64,000 nt of DNA from Sphingobium fluviale (GCF_004122115.1 NZ_SBKP01000006.1:1-64000), one strand, 5' to 3'; positions 1-7,214 are shown, counted from the stretch's first letter. A program made the numbers and translations. The notes: a model not told the origin generated them from the letters alone.

Positions 1-120
1 ACCAGTCCGCTTCGACCATGTTTCGGCATAGCAATGATCGCACCCCGGCCCGACCTTGGTACAACCCCACCAGAAATTGACGGTCGCATCAGTCCATTCA
101 ATAGTAGTGCGGTCAGCCAT
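1..120 (-). CDS. DUF5131 / phage Gp37-Gp68 family protein, 5' part only
   Basis: The first 40 codons of a leftward gene cut off by the window start. The translation begins MADRTTIEWTDATVNFWWGC and continues into a cysteine cluster (GCTKVGPGCDHCYAE). This is the hallmark N-terminus of the phage Gp37/Gp68 (DUF5131) family, whose CxxxxxxxCxxC-like motif resembles radical-SAM iron-sulfur ligands. The biochemical role of the family is not established. The start codon overlaps the stop of the upstream gene (ATGGCTGA), so translation is probably coupled. It is the last visible gene of the leftward early operon. Confidence 0.8.
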   Translation of the reverse strand, partial: MADRTTIEWTDATVNFWWGCTKVGPGCDHCYAETWSKRTG

Positions 121-481
121 CGCTATCACTCCAATCTACTTCCTCATCATCCACAAGGAACGACGGCAATTCCTCATTGGATGGCAGCGCGATCGGCGGG
201 ATGACCGCGGCAACGCTAGGCGGAAGCTGATAGGTCTGCTGCGGCCGGCGCGCATAAGCGATGGCTGCGCTGCATGGCGTAAACTGATAGATCGACCCGC
301 CGCCAAGCAGAACCGGCCCCAGCATCACGTCGCCGAACAACAGCTCGACCTGGAGCATCTTCGTGCCGAACCGTTCGATCTCCAGCACTCGTCCTACGAG
401 CGTGCGGTGGCCGAGAGCCTCGACGATGGCATATTCGCCTGCCGGCATGTCGGACGCGGTGATTGGTTGGGTGTCAGCCAT
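113..481 (-). CDS. Hypothetical phage protein, 122 aa
   Basis: The product has no recognised domain. It starts MADTQPITASDMPAGEYAIV, has a beta-rich middle containing a MLGPVLLGGGSIY stretch, and ends in an acidic tail (DDEEVDWSDSDG). A good ribosome site (GGAGG, 6 bases before ATG) sets the start. The stop overlaps the start of the DUF5131 gene by 8 bases. It is a small soluble protein of the leftward early operon, and its function cannot be deduced. Confidence 0.7.
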   Translation of the reverse strand: MADTQPITASDMPAGEYAIVEALGHRTLVGRVLEIERFGTKMLQVELLFGDVMLGPVLLGGGSIYQFTPCSAAIAYARRPQQTYQLPPSVAAVIPPIALPSNEELPSFLVDDEEVDWSDSDG

Positions 482-545
482 TGGCAGCCTCCCGCTCTGG
501 CAAAGGCATCCATCTCAACGGTTGCGGATCCATGTCGCCCCAGCA

Positions 546-725
546 TCAGCCACAACTCCCGTGGTTCGCCCAGCGCCAACGCATGACTTCTCGCGGATCG
601 TCATCGTCATCATTCCACACATATGTGGACTGGCACTCCGCTTCACCGATGCGATCTCCATCATCGACGATTGCGCAAAATCCCTCTTGTAATGGCGCGC
701 TACTGATGTCTTGCCAGTCAACCAT
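546..725 (-). CDS. Small hypothetical protein, 59 aa (WxDIxxAP type)
   Basis: The start ATG overlaps the stop of the upstream gene as ATGGTTGA, the same 8-base coupling seen elsewhere in this operon. The N-terminus (MVDWQDISSAPLQEGFCAIV) matches the W-x-D-I-x-x-A-P opening common in small phage proteins of the DUF551-like kind. The rest is acidic (five Asp in a row) and tryptophan-rich. The function is unknown. About 64 bases without a gene separate it from the next gene. Confidence 0.6.
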   Translation of the reverse strand: MVDWQDISSAPLQEGFCAIVDDGDRIGEAECQSTYVWNDDDDDPREVMRWRWANHGSCG

Positions 726-1422
726 AGGAAACGCCCCTCCCCATCACCTGCCCCGACAGCGCCGCAAGTGTCGCCTTGTCGAGATAATCACGCTGCTTCA
801 CCTCGCGCGGGCGACGCTCGGCGGCCAAAAGTGCGCGGCGACGTTCCTCGCGTTCGCGCTCGACCTGCTCCACCCGCCGTAGGATCTCGTCGCGCTCATC
901 CATCTTCCGGCGCGTGGCATTGCGGGCAATGGCGTCCCTCCATCGCTCAAAGGTGCCGGGGTTGCGATACTCGTCGATCAACTTCGAGAGATGCCGAAGG
1001 AAATCGACCTGCATCATGCCGCCATCAAGCAGTTTGCTTATCAGGCAGGCGTTGATGTTATGCTCGTTGACCATACTCATGGCGGTGGCGATCTGGTTCA
1101 AAGACCATCCGGTACGCTTGCGCCATTCGATCAAGCTCTGACGCGCGCTTTCGCTGCGCCGTGCCAGACGGCCATTGAGGTCATTCCAGGGGGTAGAGCC
1201 AAGCCCCGTAACGGTGACGCTGTAGTCATAGTCGTTGCCGACCCGCATCGTGGTGAATGTGACCGCGCCCGCCGCGCTCAGCTTGCGCATGTGGTAGCGG
1301 ATAGCCTCGTCGGTGCACTTCAAGGCCTGCATGGCACCCTCATAGGTAAAGGGTCGACCCTCGTTCACGAGCTTCGTCAGGTGATCGAGCAACATGGGGG
1401 ACCGGGAGGGGATATTATTCAT
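718..1422 (-). CDS. Winged-helix-like phage protein with coiled-coil tail, 234 aa
   Basis: The N-terminal 75 residues (LLDHLTKLVNEGRPFTYEGA, then IRYHMRKLSAAGAVTF) look like a winged helix-turn-helix with a beta wing. A middle helical part (RQSLIEWRKRTGWSLNQIAT) resembles a second HTH. The C-terminal 60 residues are a charged coiled coil (RRVEQVEREREERRRALLAA). An in-frame ATG five codons upstream exists, but ATG at 1422 overlaps the preceding stop (ATGAATAA) and has a GGGGG purine tract, so this start is preferred. It may be a DNA-binding regulator of the early operon. This is inferred from fold only. Confidence 0.65.
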   Translation of the reverse strand: MNNIPSRSPMLLDHLTKLVNEGRPFTYEGAMQALKCTDEAIRYHMRKLSAAGAVTFTTMRVGNDYDYSVTVTGLGSTPWNDLNGRLARRSESARQSLIEWRKRTGWSLNQIATAMSMVNEHNINACLISKLLDGGMMQVDFLRHLSKLIDEYRNPGTFERWRDAIARNATRRKMDERDEILRRVEQVEREREERRRALLAAERRPREVKQRDYLDKATLAALSGQVMGRGVSYG

Positions 1423-1576
1423 AGATCGCCCCCGCATCCTTGCCGTAAGACCTCACCATTGTCGCGGTGCCGACGGAGCGGCGAACTCTCCGATCGGGGA
1501 GGTTGATCGGCGGAGACCTGTCGCCCTTGAGGTGGACATTGCGCCAATACCGCGCGCTTTCGGTTTCCTGTCTCAT
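1415..1576 (-). CDS. Small basic hypothetical protein, 53 aa
   Basis: Short gene joined at both ends. Its ATG overlaps the upstream stop (ATGA) and its stop TAA lies in the next gene's start (ATGAATAA). The product (MRQETESARYWRNVHLKGDR onward) is rich in Arg and carries no known motif. The double coupling in a tightly packed operon is the main evidence that it is translated. Confidence 0.55.
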   Translation of the reverse strand: MRQETESARYWRNVHLKGDRSPPINLPDRRVRRSVGTATMVRSYGKDAGAIYE

Positions 1577-2352
1577 GCTGCCGCTCGCTCAAACAGCGAC
1601 TTGAACCGTTCGCCATAGCTACCGAACACCGCATTCAGCACGGTTTCCAGAGGGAGTGCGTCGGCATCACTTGGAAGGCCAGCTTCCGCCATGCCCTGCC
1701 GCGTCCCAGACTCACACGCCCCGGTAATAAGCCGGAAATCGTTGATATGGACCGTGCCGCGCTCCTTGATTTCCTTGACAAGCTCCTCCTCGTCGAAATC
1801 ATGCTCCATCATCTTGAAGCGGACATCGCGCATGGCCTGCTCAACCGTATCGCCGTGGGCGAAATATTCACCTTGAGCCGCGACGTAACAGGCCTTGAGG
1901 TCGGCTATTTCACCGCCGCCAAAGTAGGATGCCGCATAAATCGTGGCGTCGCCCAACACCCTTTCTGATCGGATGAGCATCGTGGAGCCATCGACGTGTT
2001 TGAGACGGATGCGCTCGCCGCGATAGACGTGATACTCCTCCGTCAGCCCCCTCAGATCGACGTGGCCACCGTTGGAGAATGTCACGCCCTCGGGCAGCGT
2101 GGTCAGGCTGCTCAGATAGACGTGGCCACCGTTGGAGAATGTCACGCCCTCGGGCAGCGTGGTCAGGCTGCTCAGATAGACGTGGCCACCGTTGGAGAAT
2201 GTCACGCCCTCGGGCAGCGTGGTCAGGCTGCTCAGATTGACGTTATGGAAGCTCTTTACGTCGATCGTGGTTTCAGTGCGATCGTAGACATATCCGCCAC
2301 GATCAAGAATGGCAGAGAATTCATCCAGAGTCATGATGTTGGGTTTAGGCAT
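1573..2352 (-). CDS. Phage protein with three near-identical 20-aa LRR-like repeats, 259 aa
   Basis: Residues about 1-37 form a head, residues about 38-100 hold three copies of a 20-residue unit (LSSLTTLPEGVTFSNGGHVY), and residues about 105-259 form a globular C-terminal domain with no family I can name. The unit resembles short leucine-rich or bacterial surface repeats, which usually form solenoids that bind protein. At DNA level the copies are almost perfectly identical 60-bp repeats, so the copy number can change without a frameshift. The ribosome site (AAGGA, 6 bases before ATG) supports the start. It lies downstream of RecT and the coiled-coil gene. Function unknown. Confidence 0.75.
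   Translation of the reverse strand: MPKPNIMTLDEFSAILDRGGYVYDRTETTIDVKSFHNVNLSSLTTLPEGVTFSNGGHVYLSSLTTLPEGVTFSNGGHVYLSSLTTLPEGVTFSNGGHVDLRGLTEEYHVYRGERIRLKHVDGSTMLIRSERVLGDATIYAASYFGGGEIADLKACYVAAQGEYFAHGDTVEQAMRDVRFKMMEHDFDEEELVKEIKERGTVHINDFRLITGACESGTRQGMAEAGLPSDADALPLETVLNAVFGSYGERFKSLFERAAA
2051..2238 (-). repeat. Three tandem 60-bp repeats inside a gene
   Basis: Three head-to-tail 60-bp units run from 2051 to about 2230, with the first 7-8 bases of a fourth. The units are identical except for one or two bases at the outer edges. The unit encodes exactly 20 amino acids, so gain or loss of a unit keeps the reading frame. Near-perfect identity points to recent expansion by slippage or recombination. 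Confidence 0.95.
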
Positions 2353-2366
2353 TTCTATTCCTTTCC

Positions 2367-2393
2367 GCCCACCCGATACCCCGGTTGGTGGGC
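2367..2393 (-). other. Intergenic hairpin between two early genes
   Basis: A 7-bp perfect inverted repeat (GCCCACC / GGTGGGC, 13-base loop) lies in the 66-base gap between the genes at 2419-3531 and 1573-2352. There is no T-tract, so it is more likely a transcript-processing or stability hairpin than a full terminator. Confidence 0.3.
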
Positions 2394-2418
2394 AATGTGC
2401 GCCGGGGCGCGTGTTCGG

Positions 2419-3531
2419 TTAAAACTCGATGCGTACAGCGGGCACTTCTCCCGCCTGAATCGCCAGCACGATCTTGCGGGCGGTTTCCTCGTCGGCGCCG
2501 CAGGACATGATGGCTTCCTTGGCGGCCCGGCGGACGGCGGTGCGGTGTTCCTGGTCGGCCTCACGCTTGGCCTTTGCTTCCGCCTCGCGACGGGCCTCAG
2601 CTTCGGCGGCAGCCTTCTCGTCGGCAATGCGCTTGCGCTCCGCAGCGGCTTCCTCTTCGGCCTTACGCGCCCGCTCATTCGCGGCGTCGATTTCGGCCTG
2701 CTTCTCCCGCTCAATCCGGTTCAATTCCTCCTGATGGGCACGCGCTGCGGCCTCCTCGGCATCTTTCCGGGCTTGCTCAGCCGCGGCGTCAGCGCGTCGC
2801 TGTTCCTCGGCCTTGCGCTGCTCCTCAGCCCGACGGTCCTCGGCCTCCTGACGCTCCCGCGCCTCCTGCTCCTCGCGCTCGCGTGCAACCCTGCGCAGAC
2901 GCTCCAGCTCAGCGCGGTCGGCTTCCTGCTGCTTCAACCGGGCAAGAGCCTCGCCCAGAGCCTTGACCGCATCATCGCGCAGATCGACTGCCATTTCGAT
3001 GCGCGGGCCGAACAGTTCGTCATTGAGGTTGATGCCCCGAATACGCTCCAGCCTGCGCTCCACATCCTCCGCCGTCTCGTCGGCGCGGACAATGGCTGCG
3101 TCGCGCAGGTTGGTGAGGATAAGATCGGCCTCGGCCTTGCGGGCCTCCTCGCGCTCCTCCCAATCGGTGAGCGGCTGGCGCACCCGGAGTTGCAGAGCGG
3201 CGAAGCGGTCCACCACCAGCTTGCCGACGGCATTGATGGTAGCGGTCTTGCGCCGGTAATCCTCGGTCAAATCTTTCCGCGTCTTGTCGAACGTGGTTTT
3301 CTTGCGGGCGATCTCACTGGCTGTTGACCGGATCCTGTCGCGGCCGGCGGTGGTGGACAGGTCAACCTTCACGCTGAGGGCTTGCTGCTCCACATGAGCG
3401 TAATAGGTCTCAAAAACTTGCTCGTCGGTCAGGACAAGCGCGGGATTGTCCTCCACCTGCCGCACGATGTCCGTGGAATCGTTGGCGGGCATGGCGGCTT
3501 CTTCTTCAATGCGTCGGGCGCGTGCGGCCAT
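2419..3531 (-). CDS. Large charged coiled-coil phage protein, 370 aa
   Basis: Residues about 1-210 are helical and moderately charged. Residues about 215-325 are a long Ala/Glu/Arg/Lys coiled coil with almost continuous heptads. The C-terminal 40 residues (TAVRRAAKEAIMSCGADEET onward) look like a small helical domain. Such coiled-coil proteins often sit beside RecT or Erf recombinases in phages, sometimes as DUF1351-type partners, but no reaction is known. The start at 3531 has a GGGAG site 7 bases upstream; a second Met lies 13 codons inside. The gene begins 2 bases after the recT stop. Confidence 0.7.
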   Translation of the reverse strand: MAARARRIEEEAAMPANDSTDIVRQVEDNPALVLTDEQVFETYYAHVEQQALSVKVDLSTTAGRDRIRSTASEIARKKTTFDKTRKDLTEDYRRKTATINAVGKLVVDRFAALQLRVRQPLTDWEEREEARKAEADLILTNLRDAAIVRADETAEDVERRLERIRGINLNDELFGPRIEMAVDLRDDAVKALGEALARLKQQEADRAELERLRRVAREREEQEARERQEAEDRRAEEQRKAEEQRRADAAAEQARKDAEEAAARAHQEELNRIEREKQAEIDAANERARKAEEEAAAERKRIADEKAAAEAEARREAEAKAKREADQEHRTAVRRAAKEAIMSCGADEETARKIVLAIQAGEVPAVRIEF

Positions 3532-3533
3532 TG

Positions 3534-4526
3534 TCAGTCTCCCTGATTGCGAAGGATGCGGGCCTCGGCAGCGTCGAGGGCGGCGGTGAGGCGCGCGGCC
3601 AGTTCATCGGGCAGCGCGGGCAGGTGCTTGTCGGCTTCGGCCTGCACAAGCGCGAGTTCGTCCATATTCTCGGCGGAAACCGTGAGGCTGATGAGATCGG
3701 CGGCTTTGCGCTCGGCTGGATTGCCGTCTGTGCCATCGTGCTGGTCGCCATGCTGCTCGTCGGAGCGGCCGGTTTCGGGTTCGTCGTCGACGATGCCATT
3801 GATTCGGCCATACGAGCTGGCGGCAACATAATCCTTGTCCGCAGCTTCGCCATTGGCCTGCGATGCCAGCATGGCCGAGGTGAGTGCGGGGCGGGTTGCT
3901 GTTGCTGTCAGACGCCCTCCGTCGACCGGGGGCATCTCCTGCACCTCGTCTGGGGTGTAGACGCCCATCAAGACCTCTGGGGTGTACAGCCGCGCCCATG
4001 CTCGCGTGGCGTAATAAGCGAGCTGCTGCTCTGGATCCTGCTTCCACAGCGGGGAATTGCGCGTCGTGATGTTCTTGATCGGCACGCGCCGGGTCTTGAT
4101 GTCGGGGTCGCCCTTCACAAAGCCGGAGACGACACAGACCAGATCATTGCCATCACCCTCCCACGACACCTTGAGGCGTCCGTTAAGCGCGTTGGACGAG
4201 TTGACCACGGCGTTCACAAGCTGGCTCTCGAAAGCCATGCGGTCGTTCACAAAGAACGTCTTGTTGCCAACAGCGAACGGGTCCATGCCCCAGCGCGTCG
4301 CCTGCATGACGATCGCCAGACAGTCTCCAGCCTTCGACCTCATATGTGGCGGCACGAAATTGCTGGCGGCCATGAGCTTGGCCAGCTCCATCGCCTCGCC
4401 CATATCGCCCGGCAGGAATGTGGAGCGCGGGGTTGTCCCATCGACTGAGGTTGAGCCGATCGACTTCAATACGTCGGCATCGAACTTGCGGAGGGGGTTT
4501 TCGGCTTCAACTATTTCGTTCGCCAC
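3534..4526 (-). CDS. recT: RecT-family single-strand annealing recombinase
   Basis: The core from about residue 40 to 210 carries the RecT signature: MELAKLMAAS, GDCLAIVMQATRWGMDPFAV, NKTFFVNDRMAFESQLVNAV, and the SPLW..DPEQQLAYYATRAWAR block. RecT proteins coat single-stranded DNA left by a partner exonuclease and anneal homologous strands. The start is GTG at 4526, with AGGAGA 5 bases upstream; an open frame extends further but overlaps the upstream gene. The C-terminal 120 residues are acidic and low in complexity. It pairs with the RecE-like exonuclease at 5244-6191, with a DnaQ-type exonuclease between them. Confidence 0.93.
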   Translation of the reverse strand: MANEIVEAENPLRKFDADVLKSIGSTSVDGTTPRSTFLPGDMGEAMELAKLMAASNFVPPHMRSKAGDCLAIVMQATRWGMDPFAVGNKTFFVNDRMAFESQLVNAVVNSSNALNGRLKVSWEGDGNDLVCVVSGFVKGDPDIKTRRVPIKNITTRNSPLWKQDPEQQLAYYATRAWARLYTPEVLMGVYTPDEVQEMPPVDGGRLTATATRPALTSAMLASQANGEAADKDYVAASSYGRINGIVDDEPETGRSDEQHGDQHDGTDGNPAERKAADLISLTVSAENMDELALVQAEADKHLPALPDELAARLTAALDAAEARILRNQGD

Positions 4527-4528
4527 GA

Positions 4529-5242
4529 TTATTCTCCTGATGCTTGATTCAAGAGGGCCGCCGCTGCGGCGAAGGGATCGGCCGCATGGCCAGTGCCACG
4601 GATAGCCTTTGTCGATACGCGCGGGCGGGCGCCCCCCGCTTTGAACATGGCTACCCCACATTCATTCACCAGATGGTAGAACACGCGGGCCGTAGCCGTG
4701 ATGTCGACGAGAGCGTCGTGCGCGCCAACCAGTGGCTCACCGAAGAAATACTCGTAAGCCTCCTCCAGTTTCGGCGCTTTCGGTCCCGGCATCCCGGTCG
4801 CGATCATGCGCGGCGTCGGCGGCAGGTTGATGATGAACTTTGACTTCCACATGGTACAGAAGCTGGGCGCTTCGGCTTCCCACTTGACCGACCTGTGGCG
4901 CGCGGAATGTATGCGCATGATGCGACGGTCGAACGATTCGTTATGACCAACCCGCAAGGTCGCTCGATCGACGAACGCCATAAACGCATCCAGCGCAACC
5001 AAGGGGTCGCAGCCTTCGTCCATCGCGCGCTCCAGCGTGATACCGTGAGCCTCCAGCGCCTCTGGGGCGATCACACATTCATGGACGCCGGGGCGAACGA
5101 TGCTGACGAAGCGATCGACCTCATTCCCATCCATATCGTGCAACAGCATGGCGAGCTGGAGCAGGTGGGGCTGGTGGGGTGCATCGGACGGGTCTCCGAA
5201 GGAAGGCAGCGAACTGGTTTCGCTGTCATAAAAGAGGATCAT
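4529..5242 (-). CDS. DnaQ-like DEDDh 3'-5' exonuclease
   Basis: All five catalytic residues of the DEDDh exonuclease family can be placed: D6 and E8 (FYDSETSS), D105 (HNESFDRR), H175 and D180 (VGAHDALVD). This fold removes nucleotides from 3' ends using two metal ions. The start ATG at 5242 has an AGGAGA site; upstream Met codons lie inside the neighbouring gene. It sits between the RecE-like and RecT genes, so it probably trims ends during phage recombination or repair. The final codons (SGE-stop) double as the ribosome site of recT. Confidence 0.9.
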   Translation of the reverse strand: MILFYDSETSSLPSFGDPSDAPHQPHLLQLAMLLHDMDGNEVDRFVSIVRPGVHECVIAPEALEAHGITLERAMDEGCDPLVALDAFMAFVDRATLRVGHNESFDRRIMRIHSARHRSVKWEAEAPSFCTMWKSKFIINLPPTPRMIATGMPGPKAPKLEEAYEYFFGEPLVGAHDALVDITATARVFYHLVNECGVAMFKAGGARPRVSTKAIRGTGHAADPFAAAAALLNQASGE

Positions 5243-5243
5243 T

Positions 5244-6191
5244 TCATTCTCCTGATGTGGCGTTGATGAGCGCAGCGTCTTGCCGCGATCCGAATTGGTC
5301 GATTGTCTTGCGCGCCCAGCCCGGCAGGCCGACCTCTGTGGGCTCGTCTGCATATGCAGGCCACTTGTCGGCGCTCAGCGCCTCGGCAAAGCGCGTGACG
5401 GCCATGCGCATCTGGTGCCTGCCCCGCTCGATGTCGGCAGCGGGCAGTGGGTAGAGCGACACGCTGTAGGGAAACTCCTTCTCCACCACGAGATGCAGCC
5501 AGTGCGTCGGCTCCTTCCCGTAGGCGTGCTTGATACCCTCGAAATAGAACGCGGCCGCCAGATGGTAGCCGAAGCGGTCGATCGCGCTGGAAAAGCCCGC
5601 TGGCGAGCAATATTCCGGCGCCATGAACTTGAGGTCCGTCACCACGCGCACATCGGCGCCCTTGATGACGGGATGGGGGAGCCAGTCAGGACGGCACCGC
5701 AGCCACACGCCGGTTTCCTTGTCCTGCCATGCGATCGTCACCTCCGCCTCGCCGTTCGACAGCGCATTGCGGGCAACGGATTGCAGGCCTATCGCGTCCG
5801 CCATCGCCAGCACTTTCTGGTGCTGACCGTGAGACAGGATGCTCTTGCCCCTGCTCTCCGCATATTCGACAGCCTCGATTTCCTCGGCCCATCTCCTCGT
5901 CGCGGCGCGGCTGAATCCTGCCGGCGTGACATGGTACAGCTTGCTCCACTGGTCCGGCAGCAGCAGCATATCATGCGCGGCGCGGCCCTCGACGAAATGC
6001 GGCTTGTCGCTATCCGCTGGCCGTTGCGGGTTCATCGGGCTGTCTGCCCAGAAGTGGAACAGACTGTGCGAGAGGATGGTCTTAGCGCCGCTGGCCGACA
6101 GAGAGAAGTCCGGCAACAGGTGCGGGTTGCGGTGATAGTCGGAGTTTGAGATCCCCGAATACGCGCCCGGCTTGGTGATGAGCGGCGTCAT
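5244..6191 (-). CDS. RecE-like PDDEXK exonuclease
   Basis: The 315-aa product matches the exodeoxyribonuclease VIII / PDDEXK-like domain found beside RecT. Visible features are a FVEGRAAHDMLL helix near residue 67, an acidic strand around E148-E150, and D169 followed by D186-x-K188 (VVTDLKF), the PD-(D/E)XK active site. RecE digests the 5' strand of double-stranded ends and leaves 3' overhangs for RecT. It is much shorter than E. coli RecE and corresponds to the nuclease domain only. The 3' end overlaps the ribosome site of the next gene. Substrate and polarity are inferred from the family. Confidence 0.88.
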   Translation of the reverse strand: MTPLITKPGAYSGISNSDYHRNPHLLPDFSLSASGAKTILSHSLFHFWADSPMNPQRPADSDKPHFVEGRAAHDMLLLPDQWSKLYHVTPAGFSRAATRRWAEEIEAVEYAESRGKSILSHGQHQKVLAMADAIGLQSVARNALSNGEAEVTIAWQDKETGVWLRCRPDWLPHPVIKGADVRVVTDLKFMAPEYCSPAGFSSAIDRFGYHLAAAFYFEGIKHAYGKEPTHWLHLVVEKEFPYSVSLYPLPAADIERGRHQMRMAVTRFAEALSADKWPAYADEPTEVGLPGWARKTIDQFGSRQDAALINATSGE

Positions 6192-6307
6192 TGCTCACCT
6201 TCCCCGATGATGAGATTGTCGATCAGGTAGAACAGCCCAGCCAGCAGCGCGAACACGAGGCCGACCAGCATGAAGGGGATGGAGATGGCCCTGCGCAGCT
6301 TTTTCAT
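6188..6307 (-). CDS. Single-span membrane microprotein, 39 aa
   Basis: A basic start (MKKLRRAISI) is followed by one hydrophobic segment (PFMLVGLVFALLAGLFYLID) and a short acidic end. Orientation with the N-terminus inside fits the positive-inside rule. Its ATG overlaps the stop of the 53-aa gene before it and its stop overlaps the start of the RecE-like gene, both as ATGA. Function unknown. Small membrane proteins of early phage operons sometimes act in superinfection exclusion or host takeover, but nothing here proves that. Confidence 0.6.
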   Translation of the reverse strand: MKKLRRAISIPFMLVGLVFALLAGLFYLIDNLIIGEGEQ

Positions 6308-6465
6308 GCCGATTTCCGATCGACAAAAAGCCACCAAACGAACCTGCAAAACAGAATAGTGCAGAATGTAAGCACCAAGGATTTCCACCCCTCGACATCG
6401 CTTTGCATGCACGTGCTTAACATCGCCGACATCAGGGCGAGGGCTAGAGCCTGGTAGTATGTCAT
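6304..6465 (-). CDS. Small hydrophobic protein, 53 aa
   Basis: The product begins MTYYQALALALMSAMLSTCM and has a second hydrophobic stretch (VLTFCTILFCRFVWWLFV) near the C-terminus, so it is probably membrane-bound with one or two spans. It is bounded by ATGA overlaps on both sides, which fixes both start and stop. No family is recognised. Confidence 0.6.
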   Translation of the reverse strand: MTYYQALALALMSAMLSTCMQSDVEGWKSLVLTFCTILFCRFVWWLFVDRKSA

Positions 6466-6914
6466 GCCGCCAGACTCCCGATCTGCCGGGCCAACTCGCG
6501 GTGATGGCTGATCGCCTGCTCGATCGTCGGAGCCGCATCATCAAGCCGGGCGTATTCCTCGAATGCCCGCCGCCCAACGTCACCGCCGAAGTCCGCCCAT
6601 TCGCGCTTGAAGCCCGCCTCGATCATGCGCAGCGTGATCCACTCGGAGCGCACGTTTGCAAGGTTGTCCCACAAGCTTGTGAGCAGCACGCCCGATGGAC
6701 GCAGGGCAGTCGTATCCTGCGCGGCATCGAATACGGACCTCACCGCCTCCCGCTTGAAGCAGCCAAACGCATGTCTGCACTCGGCAGCAACGGAGCCTTC
6801 AAACGCGCCATTCGCGGAGATCGTCATGCCCAGCTTCTCGGCCTGGATCATCGCGGCACAGATGCGCGCCACCAGCAGACAGTCGTTCCAAGGGCGGATT
6901 GCGGGCGCGGTCAT
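6462..6914 (-). CDS. Hypothetical phage protein, 150 aa
   Basis: A soluble, mixed-charge, mostly helical protein (MTAPAIRPWNDCLLVARICA onward) with no motif I recognise. The start overlaps the stop of the 59-aa membrane gene (ATGA) and the stop overlaps the start of the 53-aa gene. Its place as second gene of the leftward early operon suggests expression soon after induction. Confidence 0.65.
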   Translation of the reverse strand: MTAPAIRPWNDCLLVARICAAMIQAEKLGMTISANGAFEGSVAAECRHAFGCFKREAVRSVFDAAQDTTALRPSGVLLTSLWDNLANVRSEWITLRMIEAGFKREWADFGGDVGRRAFEEYARLDDAAPTIEQAISHHRELARQIGSLAA

Positions 6915-7090
6915 TGGCCACCCGCCACGGGGGCGATGGGTGCCAGCATCTCGACGATTGCCGAGCCAAGCCAGAGGTAGAACAGGAGGGCGGCGACGAT
7001 GGCGATGGTCGAAACCCAGCCGCCGTCATCTATTCGGTGATGGGTTTTGAACTGCTCGTGATTTTCGGGTTGGGACACTGTTGCCTCCAT
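6911..7090 (-). CDS. First gene of left early operon: single-span membrane protein, 59 aa
   Basis: A polar N-terminal 27 residues are followed by a membrane segment (TIAIVAALLFYLWLGSAIVE) and a short hydrophobic tail. It lies directly below the operator at 7111-7132, so it should be the first gene repressed by CI and the first expressed on induction. No clear ribosome site precedes the ATG, so translation may be weak or from a short leader. No family is recognised. Confidence 0.6.
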   Translation of the reverse strand: MEATVSQPENHEQFKTHHRIDDGGWVSTIAIVAALLFYLWLGSAIVEMLAPIAPVAGGQ

Positions 7091-7110
7091 TCGGTGATGG
7101 AGGTTGTTTA

Positions 7111-7132
7111 TGCGATTATCGGAACAATCGCA
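7111..7132 (-). promoter_or_regulatory. Operator A at the left early promoter
   Basis: A 22-bp palindrome, TGCGATT...AATCGCA, contains the 12-mer GCGATTATCGGA (7112-7123) that recurs near cro. On the minus strand it follows TTGAGC and lies 21 bases before the first left-operon ATG. The arrangement TTGA-n-TGCGATT...TCCGATnATCGCA is the same one found before cro at 8547-8576. It probably binds the CI repressor and/or Cro. Confidence 0.7.
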
Positions 7133-7142
7133 AGCTCAAAAA

Positions 7143-7167
7143 TGCGTTAATCGGATTTTTTATCGCA
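7143..7167 (-). promoter_or_regulatory. Operator B, second left operator
   Basis: Imperfect palindrome TGCG..ATCGCA with 13 bases between the half-sites, holding the variant GCGTTAATCGGA. It lies 10 bases from operator A, so two repressor dimers could bind side by side. The AT-rich spacer (six T) may also form part of the left promoter. Confidence 0.55.
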
Positions 7168-7189
7168 TGACGACACTGTCTTTGCTAAT

Positions 7190-7214
7190 AGACAGAAACC
7201 CGCGCGAGGCGGGT
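7190..7214 (-). terminator. Terminator of the lysogeny operon
   Basis: On the minus strand a hairpin ACCCGC-CTCGC-GCGGGT is followed by TTCTGTCTATT. It lies 37 bases past the stop of the 96-aa gene and before the left promoter, the right place to stop the repressor transcript entering the early operon. The stem is only 6 bp and the T-tract is broken. A second short inverted repeat (CTGTCT/AGACAG) lies next to it at 7177-7196. Confidence 0.45.

Noticed and set aside
2051-2238. CRISPR array
   Set aside because: The 60-bp units are contiguous with no unique spacers and encode a continuous protein.
1996-3327. A 443-codon plus-strand frame across the repeat gene and the coiled-coil gene
   Set aside because: It is the mirror of the tandem repeats and the coiled coil. 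It repeats an unlikely peptide and is Leu/Gly-rich in the way of antisense frames of GC-rich genes.
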